From positions 1 through 64,000 of the forward strand of contig JAJNQE010000178.1 of the NCBI GenBank assembly GCA_021154985.1: a DNA stretch of 64,000 nt, in the 5' to 3' direction. The position numbers and the translations under genes are program-made. Numbering within the stretch: the first letter of the stretch is position 1; each line of letters begins with the position of its first letter. The notes beneath the pieces were generated by a model that did not search any database, was not told where the DNA came from, and saw nothing but the letters and a program-made list of their open reading frames with translations. Shown piece by piece: positions 53,938-62,240 of this stretch. Source of the stretch: Hydrogenophaga sp. (GTDB lineage: Bacteria; Pseudomonadota; Gammaproteobacteria; Burkholderiales; Burkholderiaceae_C).

Positions 53938-56452
53938 ATTGTTGGAACCGGCTGGGCGGGTTGATTTCGTCGCGCAGGTACTGGTAGCGCGGCACGTTGT
54001 CTTTGAGGGTTTTCAGCGGGTTGGAGCCGAGGCGGGAGAAGCCGCTGAACTCCAGCTGGAACAGGATACGCTGGTTGGCCGAGGCGTTGCTGCGCTGCAG
54101 GCGCTCCAGCACGACGCGCCCGAGCCAGCAACCGCCGTCGAATTCGAAGCCGGCCACCAGGTCCACCACCTTGCGGTCGGGCACGCTGTAGTTGATGCGG
54201 CCCACGCTGTACCAATTGCCCGGGCCCAGGGCGCGGCCCCGCACTTCGGGACCGGCGGGCTCACCGAACAGATCGCTGAGCGGCCACTGCCAGCCCACGT
54301 CGAACTGTTCGCTGCTGCCGCGCTGCAGGCGGTAGGCGGCACTGAGCACGCGGAAGTTGGTGGGGGTGTAGCGCCCGCTGAGCGTGGTGCGCACCGATTC
54401 GCGGTTGCCCGGGCTGTACTGCACGTTGGCGTCGGTCAGCCAGCGCGGGCTCCACTGCACGCGCGCGGCCAGCAAGATGTCGCTCAGGCGTTCGTTGACC
54501 GGGTCACCACCGGCCAGGCCACTGGCGTTGGGCAGGAACACGTCCTGGTCGCGGAACAGGTAGCGCTGGGCAACACCCAGGCGCACCACCTCGGCACCGC
54601 TGTCGGGGTCGAGCAGACGCGAACTCACGCCCACCGTGACCGCGCGGGTGTCGGAAATGCGGTCGTTGCCGCCGAAGGCGTTCTCGGTGTAGATCGAGGC
54701 CAGGTTGAAGTCGTTGGCGGCCGAGTCGTAGTTGGGCAGCAGGCGCTGGTCGCGGTAGGGCGTCCAGGTGAAGAAGGCACGCGGCTCCAGCGTCTGTGTG
54801 AAGCCCCGGCCAAAGTAGCTGGCGTCGCGTTCGAAGATGAGGCCGCTGTCCAGGCTGAGCGTGGGCAGCGCGCGCGAGGCGCTGCGCGAGCCGTTGGCCA
54901 GGGCGGTGTCAAAGCTGTACTGCGTGGCGTGCAGCTGGGCGCGTGGCTTGACGAACCAGCCTGGGGCCTGGAAGCGTTTGCTGATCTCGGCCACGGTGAG
55001 CGCGCGCGCGCCGTTGGTCTGCCCGGTCAGGCCCGGCACCGACTGGAAGCGCGTGTATTCGGTGAGCACCGACCAGTCGACCCCGCTGACGTTGGCCACC
55101 TGCGCATCGCTGCGGCCATACCGCACCGCCACCGAGGGCAGGCGGTCGTAGGGCGGGGTGATGGGGGCGTCAACGTCTTGCAGCGTCTGCCACGTGTAGG
55201 CACCCGCACTCACCGACCACGGCCCCTGGCCCCAGCTGTAGACCGCGTCGCTGGCGAGCAGGCGGGTGGTGAGCGAGGCGGTGGCGCGCGGGAAGTCGCG
55301 CCAGTAGTCGTCGTCGCTCACGCGGTTGAGGTTGAGGTAGAGGCCCGCCGAGCCGCCAAACGCCGCGCTGCTGCCGGTGAAGGTCTGGTTGTGCTGCGCG
55401 GTGTAGCTCCAGCGGTTGGCATCGCGCAGCTGATCGGAAGGCATGAAGGCGCCCCGCACCTGGCCCGCGTAGGTGGGCTGCAGGTAGCGCAGCTCGCCGC
55501 CCAGGTCGACCCCGCGCTTGCTCATCAACGTGGGGTAGAGCGTGGCGTCCAGGTTGGGCGCGATGTTCAGGTAGTAGGGCAGCGTGACCTCAAGGCCGCT
55601 GATGTTGTCGATGTTCAGCGTGGGCGGCAGCAGGCCGGACTTGCGCGCATCGGTCAGCGGAAAGGAAAAGTGGGGCCAGCCCAGGATGGGCACGCCCTTG
55701 AACTCCAGCGCGCCGTTGGTGGCGGTCCCCGTCTGGGCGACGTTGTCGAACTCGATCTTCGTGGCCCGCACCATCCAGGCGGGCATCCAGTCGGCGCCGG
55801 GCGTGCGCGGGCAGGTGGAGTAGCGCGCGTCATGGGCCACCGCCTTGTCTTCGCCCAGAAAGTCCACGCGGCTGGCGTCGCCCTTGCCTTCGTTTTTGAG
55901 CAGGTTGAAGGTGGGCTGGGTGAACGTGCCCTGGAAGCTGTCCACGTTGAGCTGCAGCTCGGGGCCCTCAAACCGGTCGCCGTTGCGGTTGATGAGCACA
56001 TGGCCTTTGGCCTGGGCTTCGTTGGTGCGTTGGTCGAGCTGCAGCCGGTCGGCGCGGATCACGGTGTCGTGGCGGCGCAGTTCGGCGGCGCCCTCGACCG
56101 CTGTGACGCCGTCGGTCTGACCTTCGATGCGCTCACCCGAAATGAAACTGGGCGCTTGCTGCTTCGCGTCTTCGGGCAGGGCTTCGATCAGCATCCCGCT
56201 GGAGCGCAGCGACACGGCAGGGCGCGGCGCTTCGTCGCCATCACCCGACTGGGCGTGGCCCAGTCCGTGCGCGCCGAGCGCGAGCAACGTGACCAGTCCA
56301 CGCACCGCCAACGCCACGGGCGCCGCCTGGAGGCGGGGTTGCAGGTGCCCACCGGGCAGGGCTGAAACACGGGACGGGTGGGTGCGGCGATTCAAGGGGA
56401 AGAAGTCGTTGGCCGGGTCGATCAAAAGCGCGCGAAGCCCGCGGATCGGCAC
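53930..56452 (-). CDS. lptD: LPS-assembly protein LptD
   Basis: 840 residues. After a signal sequence (ALAVRGLVTLLALGAHGLGHAQ) comes an OstA/LptA-like periplasmic domain (about 85-230) and a 26-strand outer-membrane barrel (GWPHFSFPLTDARKSGLLPPTLNI onward). With LptE it inserts LPS in the outer leaflet. Only two Cys occur in the mature protein (STCPRTPGAD and DGGCWLG), so just one inter-domain disulfide is possible, against four Cys in E. coli. GTG 56452 is uncertain; TTG 56395 is an alternative. Confidence 0.95.
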   Translation of the reverse strand: MPIRGLRALLIDPANDFFPLNRRTHPSRVSALPGGHLQPRLQAAPVALAVRGLVTLLALGAHGLGHAQSGDGDEAPRPAVSLRSSGMLIEALPEDAKQQAPSFISGERIEGQTDGVTAVEGAAELRRHDTVIRADRLQLDQRTNEAQAKGHVLINRNGDRFEGPELQLNVDSFQGTFTQPTFNLLKNEGKGDASRVDFLGEDKAVAHDARYSTCPRTPGADWMPAWMVRATKIEFDNVAQTGTATNGALEFKGVPILGWPHFSFPLTDARKSGLLPPTLNIDNISGLEVTLPYYLNIAPNLDATLYPTLMSKRGVDLGGELRYLQPTYAGQVRGAFMPSDQLRDANRWSYTAQHNQTFTGSSAAFGGSAGLYLNLNRVSDDDYWRDFPRATASLTTRLLASDAVYSWGQGPWSVSAGAYTWQTLQDVDAPITPPYDRLPSVAVRYGRSDAQVANVSGVDWSVLTEYTRFQSVPGLTGQTNGARALTVAEISKRFQAPGWFVKPRAQLHATQYSFDTALANGSRSASRALPTLSLDSGLIFERDASYFGRGFTQTLEPRAFFTWTPYRDQRLLPNYDSAANDFNLASIYTENAFGGNDRISDTRAVTVGVSSRLLDPDSGAEVVRLGVAQRYLFRDQDVFLPNASGLAGGDPVNERLSDILLAARVQWSPRWLTDANVQYSPGNRESVRTTLSGRYTPTNFRVLSAAYRLQRGSSEQFDVGWQWPLSDLFGEPAGPEVRGRALGPGNWYSVGRINYSVPDRKVVDLVAGFEFDGGCWLGRVVLERLQRSNASANQRILFQLEFSGFSRLGSNPLKTLKDNVPRYQYLRDEINPPSRFQQYD

Positions 56453-56538
56453 AGGGGGTTTGTAGAATCAGCGGGCATTATCCACTGCGCGATCCCGCTC
56501 GCGGCCCATTGACAAGCGGCGCCAAAACACCCTCCACC

Positions 56539-57690
56539 ATGACCCCGTCCAACACCGCCGTCGAGTGGGCCGATCCCCAACGCGAAGCCGCTTTCTCTGC
56601 CTGGCTGCGCCCGCTGACCGACCGGCTGGGTTTGCTGCCCTCGACCCTGCGCGCGGCCTCGGCCGACGCCAGCTTTCGACGCTACCTGCGCATCGACGCG
56701 CAGGCCGGACACAGCCTGATCGTGATGGACGCACCGCCCGCACACGAAAACTGCCAGCCCTTCGTGCACGTGGCCACGCTCATGCGCGAGGCCGGCCTGC
56801 TGGTGCCCGAGGTGCTGGCCTGGGACGAGCCGCAGGGCTTCATGCTGCTGAGCGACCTGGGCCACCAGACCATGCTGGACGGCATCGACCAGGGCAACGC
56901 ACAAGCCAACCACGGGCGCTACATGCAGGCGACAGATGCGTTGCTGGCCTGGCAGTTGTCGTCAAAACCCGGCGTGCTGCCGCCCTACAACGAGGCCTTG
57001 CTGCGCCGCGAACTCCAGCTGTTCCCCGACTGGTACCTGCAGCAGCACAAACAGTTTGCGTTGAACGACACACAGGCCACCACCTTGCAGAAGGCCTTCG
57101 ATTCGATCGTGGCGCACAACCTGAACGCGCCGAGCGTCTATGTGCACCGCGACTTCATGCCCAGGAATTTGATGATCCCCCACGCTCCGCCGTTACACGG
57201 GTCGCTGCCCCCTGGGGGGGCTAATTCGCCTTGGGGCGGCCCGGCGGCGAATCGCTCTGCTGCCCAACAACTCGGCGTGCTCGACTTCCAGGACGCGGTG
57301 CACGGCCCCATCACCTACGACATCGCCAGCCTCATGCGCGACGCCTTCCTCACCTGGGACGAGGACTTCGTGATCGACGTGACCGTGCGCTACTGGGAAA
57401 AAGCACGCAAGGCCGGTCTGATGGACTTCGAGGACTGGCACAGCGACTTCGGCGCCTTCTACCGCGCGGTCGAGTGGATGGGCCTGCAGCGCCACCTGAA
57501 AGTGGCCGGCATCTTCGCGCGGCTCACGCTGCGCGACGGCAAACCCAAGTACCTCGCCGACGCGCCGCGCTTCATCGGCTACATCCGTCACACCGCCCAC
57601 CGCTACCGGGCGCTCGGCCCCCTCTTGCAACTGATCGACGAGGTCGAGGGCCTGCAGGCCGCATCGGGCTACGCCTTCGGGCGCGTCTGA
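56539..57690 (+). CDS. amgK: N-acetylmuramate/N-acetylglucosamine kinase-like phosphotransferase with repeat-derived insertion
   Basis: 383 residues. The aminoglycoside-phosphotransferase fold has the catalytic loop VYVHRDFMPRNLM (about 200-212) and metal site VLDFQDAVHGPITYDIASL (about 247-265). Divergence from lptD and coupling to rsmE fit AmgK, which makes MurNAc-1-phosphate for MurU. Between the two catalytic motifs, residues about 213-243 are encoded by a copy of the genomic repeat and its flank; relatives have only a few residues there. The frame is intact. Whether the kinase is active is not clear. TTG 56509 is an unlikely alternative start. Confidence 0.88.
   Translation: MTPSNTAVEWADPQREAAFSAWLRPLTDRLGLLPSTLRAASADASFRRYLRIDAQAGHSLIVMDAPPAHENCQPFVHVATLMREAGLLVPEVLAWDEPQGFMLLSDLGHQTMLDGIDQGNAQANHGRYMQATDALLAWQLSSKPGVLPPYNEALLRRELQLFPDWYLQQHKQFALNDTQATTLQKAFDSIVAHNLNAPSVYVHRDFMPRNLMIPHAPPLHGSLPPGGANSPWGGPAANRSAAQQLGVLDFQDAVHGPITYDIASLMRDAFLTWDEDFVIDVTVRYWEKARKAGLMDFEDWHSDFGAFYRAVEWMGLQRHLKVAGIFARLTLRDGKPKYLADAPRFIGYIRHTAHRYRALGPLLQLIDEVEGLQAASGYAFGRV
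57177..57253 (+). repeat. Structured repeat, copy D, inside amgK
   Basis: It contains CCCCCACGCTCCGCCG, CGGGTCGCTG, a C6/G7 stem and second-hairpin arms ATTCGCC and GGCGAAT around TTGGGGCGGCCCGGC. Translated in the host frame it yields PHAPPLHGSLPPGGANSPWG and further residues without a stop. It is the only copy in a coding region and it lies between two catalytic motifs. Confidence 0.92.
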
Positions 57691-58433
57691 TGCCGCGCTT
57701 TCACTGCCCCACGCCGCTGCTCGCCAGCCAGAGCCTGGGCCTGCCCGCATCCGCTGCGCGGCATGTGCAGGTGCTGCGTCTGCAGCCCGGACAGACCATC
57801 ACCCTCTTCAACGGCGACGGTGGCGAGTGGGAAGCCACCATCACCCGCATGGGCCGCACCGACGTGGACGTGACCGTGGGCGCGCACACCGCCACCGAAC
57901 GCGAACCGGGCCGCGCCGTGCTGCTGGCCATGGGCATGCCCGCCAACGACCGCATGGACTGGCTGGTGGAGAAAGCCGCCGAGCTCGGCGTGGCCGGCCT
58001 GCAGCCGCTGCACACCGCGCACAGCGTGCTGCGGCTCTCCGGTGAGCGCGCCACCAAAAAGCAGGCGCACTGGCAATCGGTGGCCGTGGCGGCGTGTGAG
58101 CAATGCGGTGGCAACCGCGTGCCCGCGGTGGCACCGGTGGCCGATTTCGCCGCCTGGCTCAAAGCCCTGCCGCCTGTGAACGCCGCAACGCCCGAACTCC
58201 GCTGCCTGCTCTCGCTGGCCGAGGGCACCCGGCCGCTTGCGCACGCCTTGCAAACGGTGGCCAGCGACACACCGGTGCTCTTCCTCAGCGGCCCCGAAGG
58301 CGGCCTGAACCCGCAGGAAGACGCCCAGGCCCGCGCCGCCGGCTTTGTGCCGGTGACCCTGGGTCCGCGTGTGCTGCGCGCGGAAACGGCCGCACTGGCG
58401 GCACTCGTCGTTGCTACGACTTTTGCGTCGTAA
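57690..58433 (+). CDS. rsmE: 16S rRNA (uracil-1498-N3)-methyltransferase
   Basis: 247 residues. N-terminal PUA-like part (HVQVLRLQPGQTITLFNGDGGEW) and C-terminal SPOUT knot (FLSGPEGGLNPQEDAQARAAGF; LGPRVLRAETAALAALV). It methylates U1498 of 16S rRNA. The start overlaps the amgK stop (TGATG). Confidence 0.96.
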   Translation: MPRFHCPTPLLASQSLGLPASAARHVQVLRLQPGQTITLFNGDGGEWEATITRMGRTDVDVTVGAHTATEREPGRAVLLAMGMPANDRMDWLVEKAAELGVAGLQPLHTAHSVLRLSGERATKKQAHWQSVAVAACEQCGGNRVPAVAPVADFAAWLKALPPVNAATPELRCLLSLAEGTRPLAHALQTVASDTPVLFLSGPEGGLNPQEDAQARAAGFVPVTLGPRVLRAETAALAALVVATTFAS

Positions 58434-58462
58434 ATTGGAAAAAAGTCGCGACTTTCTTCCAA
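58415..58462. promoter_or_regulatory. Two dyads between rsmE and the DUF4143 ATPase gene
   Basis: TACGAC/GTCGTA (58415-58432) overlaps the end of rsmE. It is followed by a 28-base near-perfect palindrome: outer arms TTGGAA (58435) and TTCCAA (ending 58462), centre AAGTCGCGACTT (58443-58454). The site lies 31 bases before the ATPase start and may be its operator, or serve as a terminator for rsmE. AT-rich relative to surroundings. Confidence 0.5.
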
Positions 58463-58493
58463 TATGATGGATTAAGGTCGCTAAAATGCCGCC

Positions 58494-59624
58494 ATGGAGC
58501 GCTACCTTGACCACCTCGTTCGCCGCGACCTGCAACACAAGATGGTGTTTCTCACCGGTCCACGGCAAGTGGGGAAAACCACGCTGAGCCACCAACTGGT
58601 GACTGAGTTGGGCGGGCAATACCTCAACCACGACGTGGCGCAGGACCGCAGTGTGATCGTCAATCAGCGCTGGAATCCGAGAGCACCCCTGCTGGTACTC
58701 GACGAAATCCACAAGATGCGCGACTGGAAAGCGTGGCTTAAAGGCGTGTTTGATGGCAAGCCACCGGCCCAGCAACTGATGGTCACCGGCAGCGCCCGGC
58801 TGGATACGTTTCGCCAGGGCGGAGAGTCGCTGGCGGGCCGCTTCTTCGGCTGGCGTCTGCACCCGCTGTCGGTGCGGGAGTGGTGCACCCAGACCGGGGC
58901 CTCACCCGATGCCGCACTCTCCCACATGCTGGAGCGCGGCGGTTTTCCGGAGCCCTGTCTGGCCGATAGCAAAGAACAAGCCGAACGTTGGCGCCGTCAG
59001 TATTTTGACGGTCTGGTGAGGGACGACGTGCTGGAGTTTTCGCGCATCCAGGAAGTCAACGCGATCCGACTGTTCGCACAGTTGTTGCGTCAGCGGGTGG
59101 GGTCTCCCCTGTCGCTGGCCAGTATCTCGCGCGACCTCGGCGTGTCGCCCACCACGCTGAAAAAGTACCTGGAGATCCTGGAAGCCCTGTACATCGTGTT
59201 CGTGGTCCGCCCTTGGCACGACAACATAGCCCGTGCGGTGTTGCAAACCCCCAAGGTCTACTTTTTCGACACCGGTCTGGTCGAAGGCGACGATGGCATT
59301 CGGTTTGAGAACCTCGTGGCCACCGCGCTGCTCAAGCATGTTCAGTGGCAGCACGACGCCCAGGGTCGGGAGGTACAACTGCACTACATCCGCACCAAAG
59401 ACGGCGCAGAGGTGGACTTCGCCATCAGCGAAAAGAACCATCTCACACACCTGATCGAATGCAAACTCGGCGACGACAAGCCTCACCGCGCCTTGAAGCG
59501 ATTTGCCGAACAGCATCCGCTGACGGCAGCCGTGCAGGTCGTCCGCGATCTGCGTCACTCCTTTGAGACACAAGGACTCAAGATCCACCGTGCAGACGAG
59601 TGGTTGATGGCCCTGGACGCCTGA
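58494..59624 (+). CDS. ATP-binding protein with AAA_14 and DUF4143 domains
   Basis: 376 residues. Walker A GPRQVGKTTL (about 22-31), Walker B LLVLDEIHK, then a winged-helix part (LASISRDLGVSPTTLKKYLEIL) and DUF4143 with a nuclease-like core at the end (GAEVDFAISEKNHLTHLIECKLG, resembling a PD-(D/E)xK D-x-ExK arrangement). The family is widespread, patchy and often mobile, and its function is not established. It is a single gene with its own promoter region between housekeeping genes, so recent acquisition is plausible. Confidence 0.88.
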   Translation: MERYLDHLVRRDLQHKMVFLTGPRQVGKTTLSHQLVTELGGQYLNHDVAQDRSVIVNQRWNPRAPLLVLDEIHKMRDWKAWLKGVFDGKPPAQQLMVTGSARLDTFRQGGESLAGRFFGWRLHPLSVREWCTQTGASPDAALSHMLERGGFPEPCLADSKEQAERWRRQYFDGLVRDDVLEFSRIQEVNAIRLFAQLLRQRVGSPLSLASISRDLGVSPTTLKKYLEILEALYIVFVVRPWHDNIARAVLQTPKVYFFDTGLVEGDDGIRFENLVATALLKHVQWQHDAQGREVQLHYIRTKDGAEVDFAISEKNHLTHLIECKLGDDKPHRALKRFAEQHPLTAAVQVVRDLRHSFETQGLKIHRADEWLMALDA

Positions 59625-59636
59625 AAAACCACCCGC

Positions 59637-60812
59637 ATGAACAAAAACCTCTGGCTGCTGGCCGCCGCGCAAGGCCTGTTCCTCACCAACAACGTGGTGT
59701 TCATCGCCATCAACGGTCTGGTCGGCCTCTCGCTGGCGCCGCTGGGCTGGATGGCGACCTTGCCGGTGATGGGCTATGTGGTGGGCGGTGCCTTGTCCAC
59801 GCCGCTGGTGGCGCGCACGCAGAGCGCCTTCGGGCGCAAGGTGTCGTTCCAGATCGGGTTGCTCGTGGCGCTGGGCTCGGCCCTGCTGTGCGCCTGGGCG
59901 GTGATGGACCGCAACTTCTGGCTGCTGGTGGCCGCCACCGTGATCGCCGGGTACTACAGCGCCAACGGCCAGCTCTACCGTTTTGCCGCCGCCGAACTCA
60001 GCGCGCCCGCGTTCCGCGAGAAAGCCATTTCGCTGGTGCTGGCCGGCGGGCTGGTGGGCGCGGTGCTCGGGCCCAACCTGGCCAGCCGCACCCGCACCCT
60101 GTTTGACGTGCCTTTTGTGGGCGCCTACGTGTCACTGGCGGCGGTGGCCCTGGTTTCCATGGCGGTCATGGCGTTTGTGCGTTTCCCGCCCGTGCCGCCC
60201 AAGGCCGCCAGCGCCGACCCTGGCCGACCTTTGCGCGTGATCATGCGCCAGCCGGTGTTCATCGTGGCCACGGCAGGCGCGGCCCTGGGCTACGGCGTGA
60301 TGAACCTGCTGATGGCGGCCACGCCGCTGGCCATGCAGGTCTGCGGTTTTCCGTTCGAAGACGCGGCCCAGGTGCTCGAATGGCATGTGATCGGCATGTT
60401 TGCGCCCGGCTTCTTCACCGGGCACCTGATCAAACGCTTCGGCGTGCTCACCATCATGGGCACGGGCGTCGCGCTCAACGTGGCCTGTGTGGCGATTGCG
60501 CTCTCGGGCGTGGCACTGCACCAGTTCCTGATCGCGTTGTTCCTGCTCGGCGTGGGCTGGAATTTCCTCTTCACCGCCAGCACCACGCTCTCGCTGCAGT
60601 CGTACCGGCCCGAAGAAAAAGACCGCGCGCAGGCGGCCATCAACTTCTGCGTGTTCGCCACCATGGCGTTCACCTCGTTCGCCTCTGGCGCCCTGGTGAC
60701 CACGCAAGGCTGGCCGTGGCTGAACGTGGGCTCGCTGCTGCCGCTGGCGCTCACCGCAGCGGCCCTGATCTGGCTTGCGTGGCGCGGTCGGCAGGCCCAC
60801 AATCCCCATTGA
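59637..60812 (+). CDS. MFS transporter
   Basis: 391 residues, about 12 hydrophobic segments (LLAAAQGLFLTNNVVFIAINGLVGLSL onward). The loop ARTQSAFGRKVSF replaces the classical motif A. Substrate unknown. It begins 12 bases after the ATPase gene, but its codon use looks like the chromosomal background. A YidB-like gene follows by 22 bases. Confidence 0.85.
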   Translation: MNKNLWLLAAAQGLFLTNNVVFIAINGLVGLSLAPLGWMATLPVMGYVVGGALSTPLVARTQSAFGRKVSFQIGLLVALGSALLCAWAVMDRNFWLLVAATVIAGYYSANGQLYRFAAAELSAPAFREKAISLVLAGGLVGAVLGPNLASRTRTLFDVPFVGAYVSLAAVALVSMAVMAFVRFPPVPPKAASADPGRPLRVIMRQPVFIVATAGAALGYGVMNLLMAATPLAMQVCGFPFEDAAQVLEWHVIGMFAPGFFTGHLIKRFGVLTIMGTGVALNVACVAIALSGVALHQFLIALFLLGVGWNFLFTASTTLSLQSYRPEEKDRAQAAINFCVFATMAFTSFASGALVTTQGWPWLNVGSLLPLALTAAALIWLAWRGRQAHNPH

Positions 60813-60834
60813 TTCAACGGCTTGGAGACACGAC

Positions 60835-61332
60835 ATGGGACTGCTGGACTCTTTGATCGGGGCGGCCACCGAGGCCGCCATGAGCGCCCAACGTGGCACG
60901 GGCGCGGCTCCGGCGGGCGGTGCCGGGGGCCTGAATCCGCAGCTGCTGATCACCCTGGTGAGCACGCTGCTCAACAACGCGGGTGGCCTGCAAGGCTTGC
61001 TGGCCAAGCTGCAGTCGGCGGGTCTGGGTGAAGCGGCGCAGTCGTGGGTGGGCACCGGCGCCAACCAACCGGTGAACCCCGACCGGCTCGGTGAGGCGCT
61101 GGGCCCCGATCTCATGGGCATGATCGCTGCCCAGCTCGGAGGCAACCGGAACCAGGCGTCCACCGCCCTGGCCGACCTGTTGCCCGGCCTCATCGACCAA
61201 CTCACCCCACAAGGCCAGGTGCCCGCCGACAACGGCCTGGGTGCACTCGGCGCCTTGCTCGGTGGCCAGAGCAACCCGGCGCCCGGCGACCTCATGGGCA
61301 TGCTCGGCGGCCTGATGCAGCCGCGTCGCTGA
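60835..61332 (+). CDS. YidB-like (DUF937) protein
   Basis: 165 residues. MGLLDSLIGAATEAAM and the Gly/Leu/Asn-rich repeats (GGLQGLLAKLQSAGLGEAAQSWVGTGANQPV) are typical of the YidB family. Function unknown; predicted soluble. GGAGA lies 6 bases before the ATG. Convergent with the next gene, 10 bases apart. Confidence 0.85.
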   Translation: MGLLDSLIGAATEAAMSAQRGTGAAPAGGAGGLNPQLLITLVSTLLNNAGGLQGLLAKLQSAGLGEAAQSWVGTGANQPVNPDRLGEALGPDLMGMIAAQLGGNRNQASTALADLLPGLIDQLTPQGQVPADNGLGALGALLGGQSNPAPGDLMGMLGGLMQPRR

Positions 61333-61342
61333 AGCCGACGCC

Positions 61343-62206
61343 TCAGGCGGCCCGGGGCTGCGGCGCCAGCACGTCCAGCCAAGCCTTGAGCGTGCCGAAC
61401 ACGGCCGAAGGATCGGCCTCGTTGAAGATCTCGTGGTATAGGCCCTCGAAGGCCTGGGCGTGTACCGTGTTGCGCGGCGCGGCCGCAGCAAACGCGCGGC
61501 TGCCTTCGGGTTTCACCAGGTGGTCGTCGCCCGCGTACATGAGCAGGGTGGGCACGCTCCAGCCCGCTGCTGCCGCCAGCACGCGCGGCCCGTTGCTGTC
61601 GATGAAATGCGCCAACCGCGCCGAGATGCGGTCGTGCACGCGGCGGTCTTTTTCGTAGGCCGCCACGGTGGCCGGGTTGTGCGAGATCTTGCTGGCGTCC
61701 AAGCCGTTGGACAGGGTCTTGTTGGGCGCGTAGCGGTAGAGCAGATCGATCACCCGGCGCTGAACCATGCCGATGCCGGCCTGCAGCGCGGGCGAAGACA
61801 ACACCAGACCGTCGACCTTGCCCATGCCGCGCTGCACAAAGGTGGCCGACACCAGGCCGCCCATGCTGTGGCCCATGAGGATCAGCGGACACGACCACGG
61901 CTCGGCGATGTGGCGGCGCGTGTCGTCCAGCACCTCTTCCAGGTCGTCCAGCAAGGCGTCGTCGTCGGGCAGTGTGCCGGGCGCGCCACCCGAGTCGCCG
62001 TGTCCGCGCTGGTCGTAGGCGCGCACACAAAAGCCCCAGTCGTTGAGGCGGCGCGCCACCGCGTCGTAGCGCCAGGCGTGTTCACCCAGGCCGTGCACGA
62101 TGAGAACCACCCCGCGCGGGCGCCGGCGCATGGGCAGAGGCCAGTCGTACAGGGCCACGTTGAGGCCGTCGCGCAGGGTGAAAGGGGCCTGGGTCGTGTC
62201 GGTCAT
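61343..62206 (-). CDS. Alpha/beta hydrolase (monoacylglycerol-lipase-like)
   Basis: 287 residues. VVLIVHGLGEHAWRYDAVARRL holds the oxyanion HG motif, the nucleophile lies in LILMGHSMGGLVSATF, the Asp in LMYAGDDHLV and the His in GLYHEIFNE. The pattern fits bacterial monoglyceride lipases and lysophospholipases. Likely cytoplasmic. It lies 34 bases downstream of the M20 gene on the same strand. Confidence 0.88.
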   Translation of the reverse strand: MTDTTQAPFTLRDGLNVALYDWPLPMRRRPRGVVLIVHGLGEHAWRYDAVARRLNDWGFCVRAYDQRGHGDSGGAPGTLPDDDALLDDLEEVLDDTRRHIAEPWSCPLILMGHSMGGLVSATFVQRGMGKVDGLVLSSPALQAGIGMVQRRVIDLLYRYAPNKTLSNGLDASKISHNPATVAAYEKDRRVHDRISARLAHFIDSNGPRVLAAAAGWSVPTLLMYAGDDHLVKPEGSRAFAAAAPRNTVHAQAFEGLYHEIFNEADPSAVFGTLKAWLDVLAPQPRAA

Positions 62207-62240
62207 GGTGGCGCAGCAAAATGAGTGGGAAGTCCTGCGA

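Noticed and set aside
53744..56365. 873-codon open frame on the plus strand across surA and lptD
   Set aside because: It spans two genuine minus-strand genes and has no motif, signal peptide or ribosome site.
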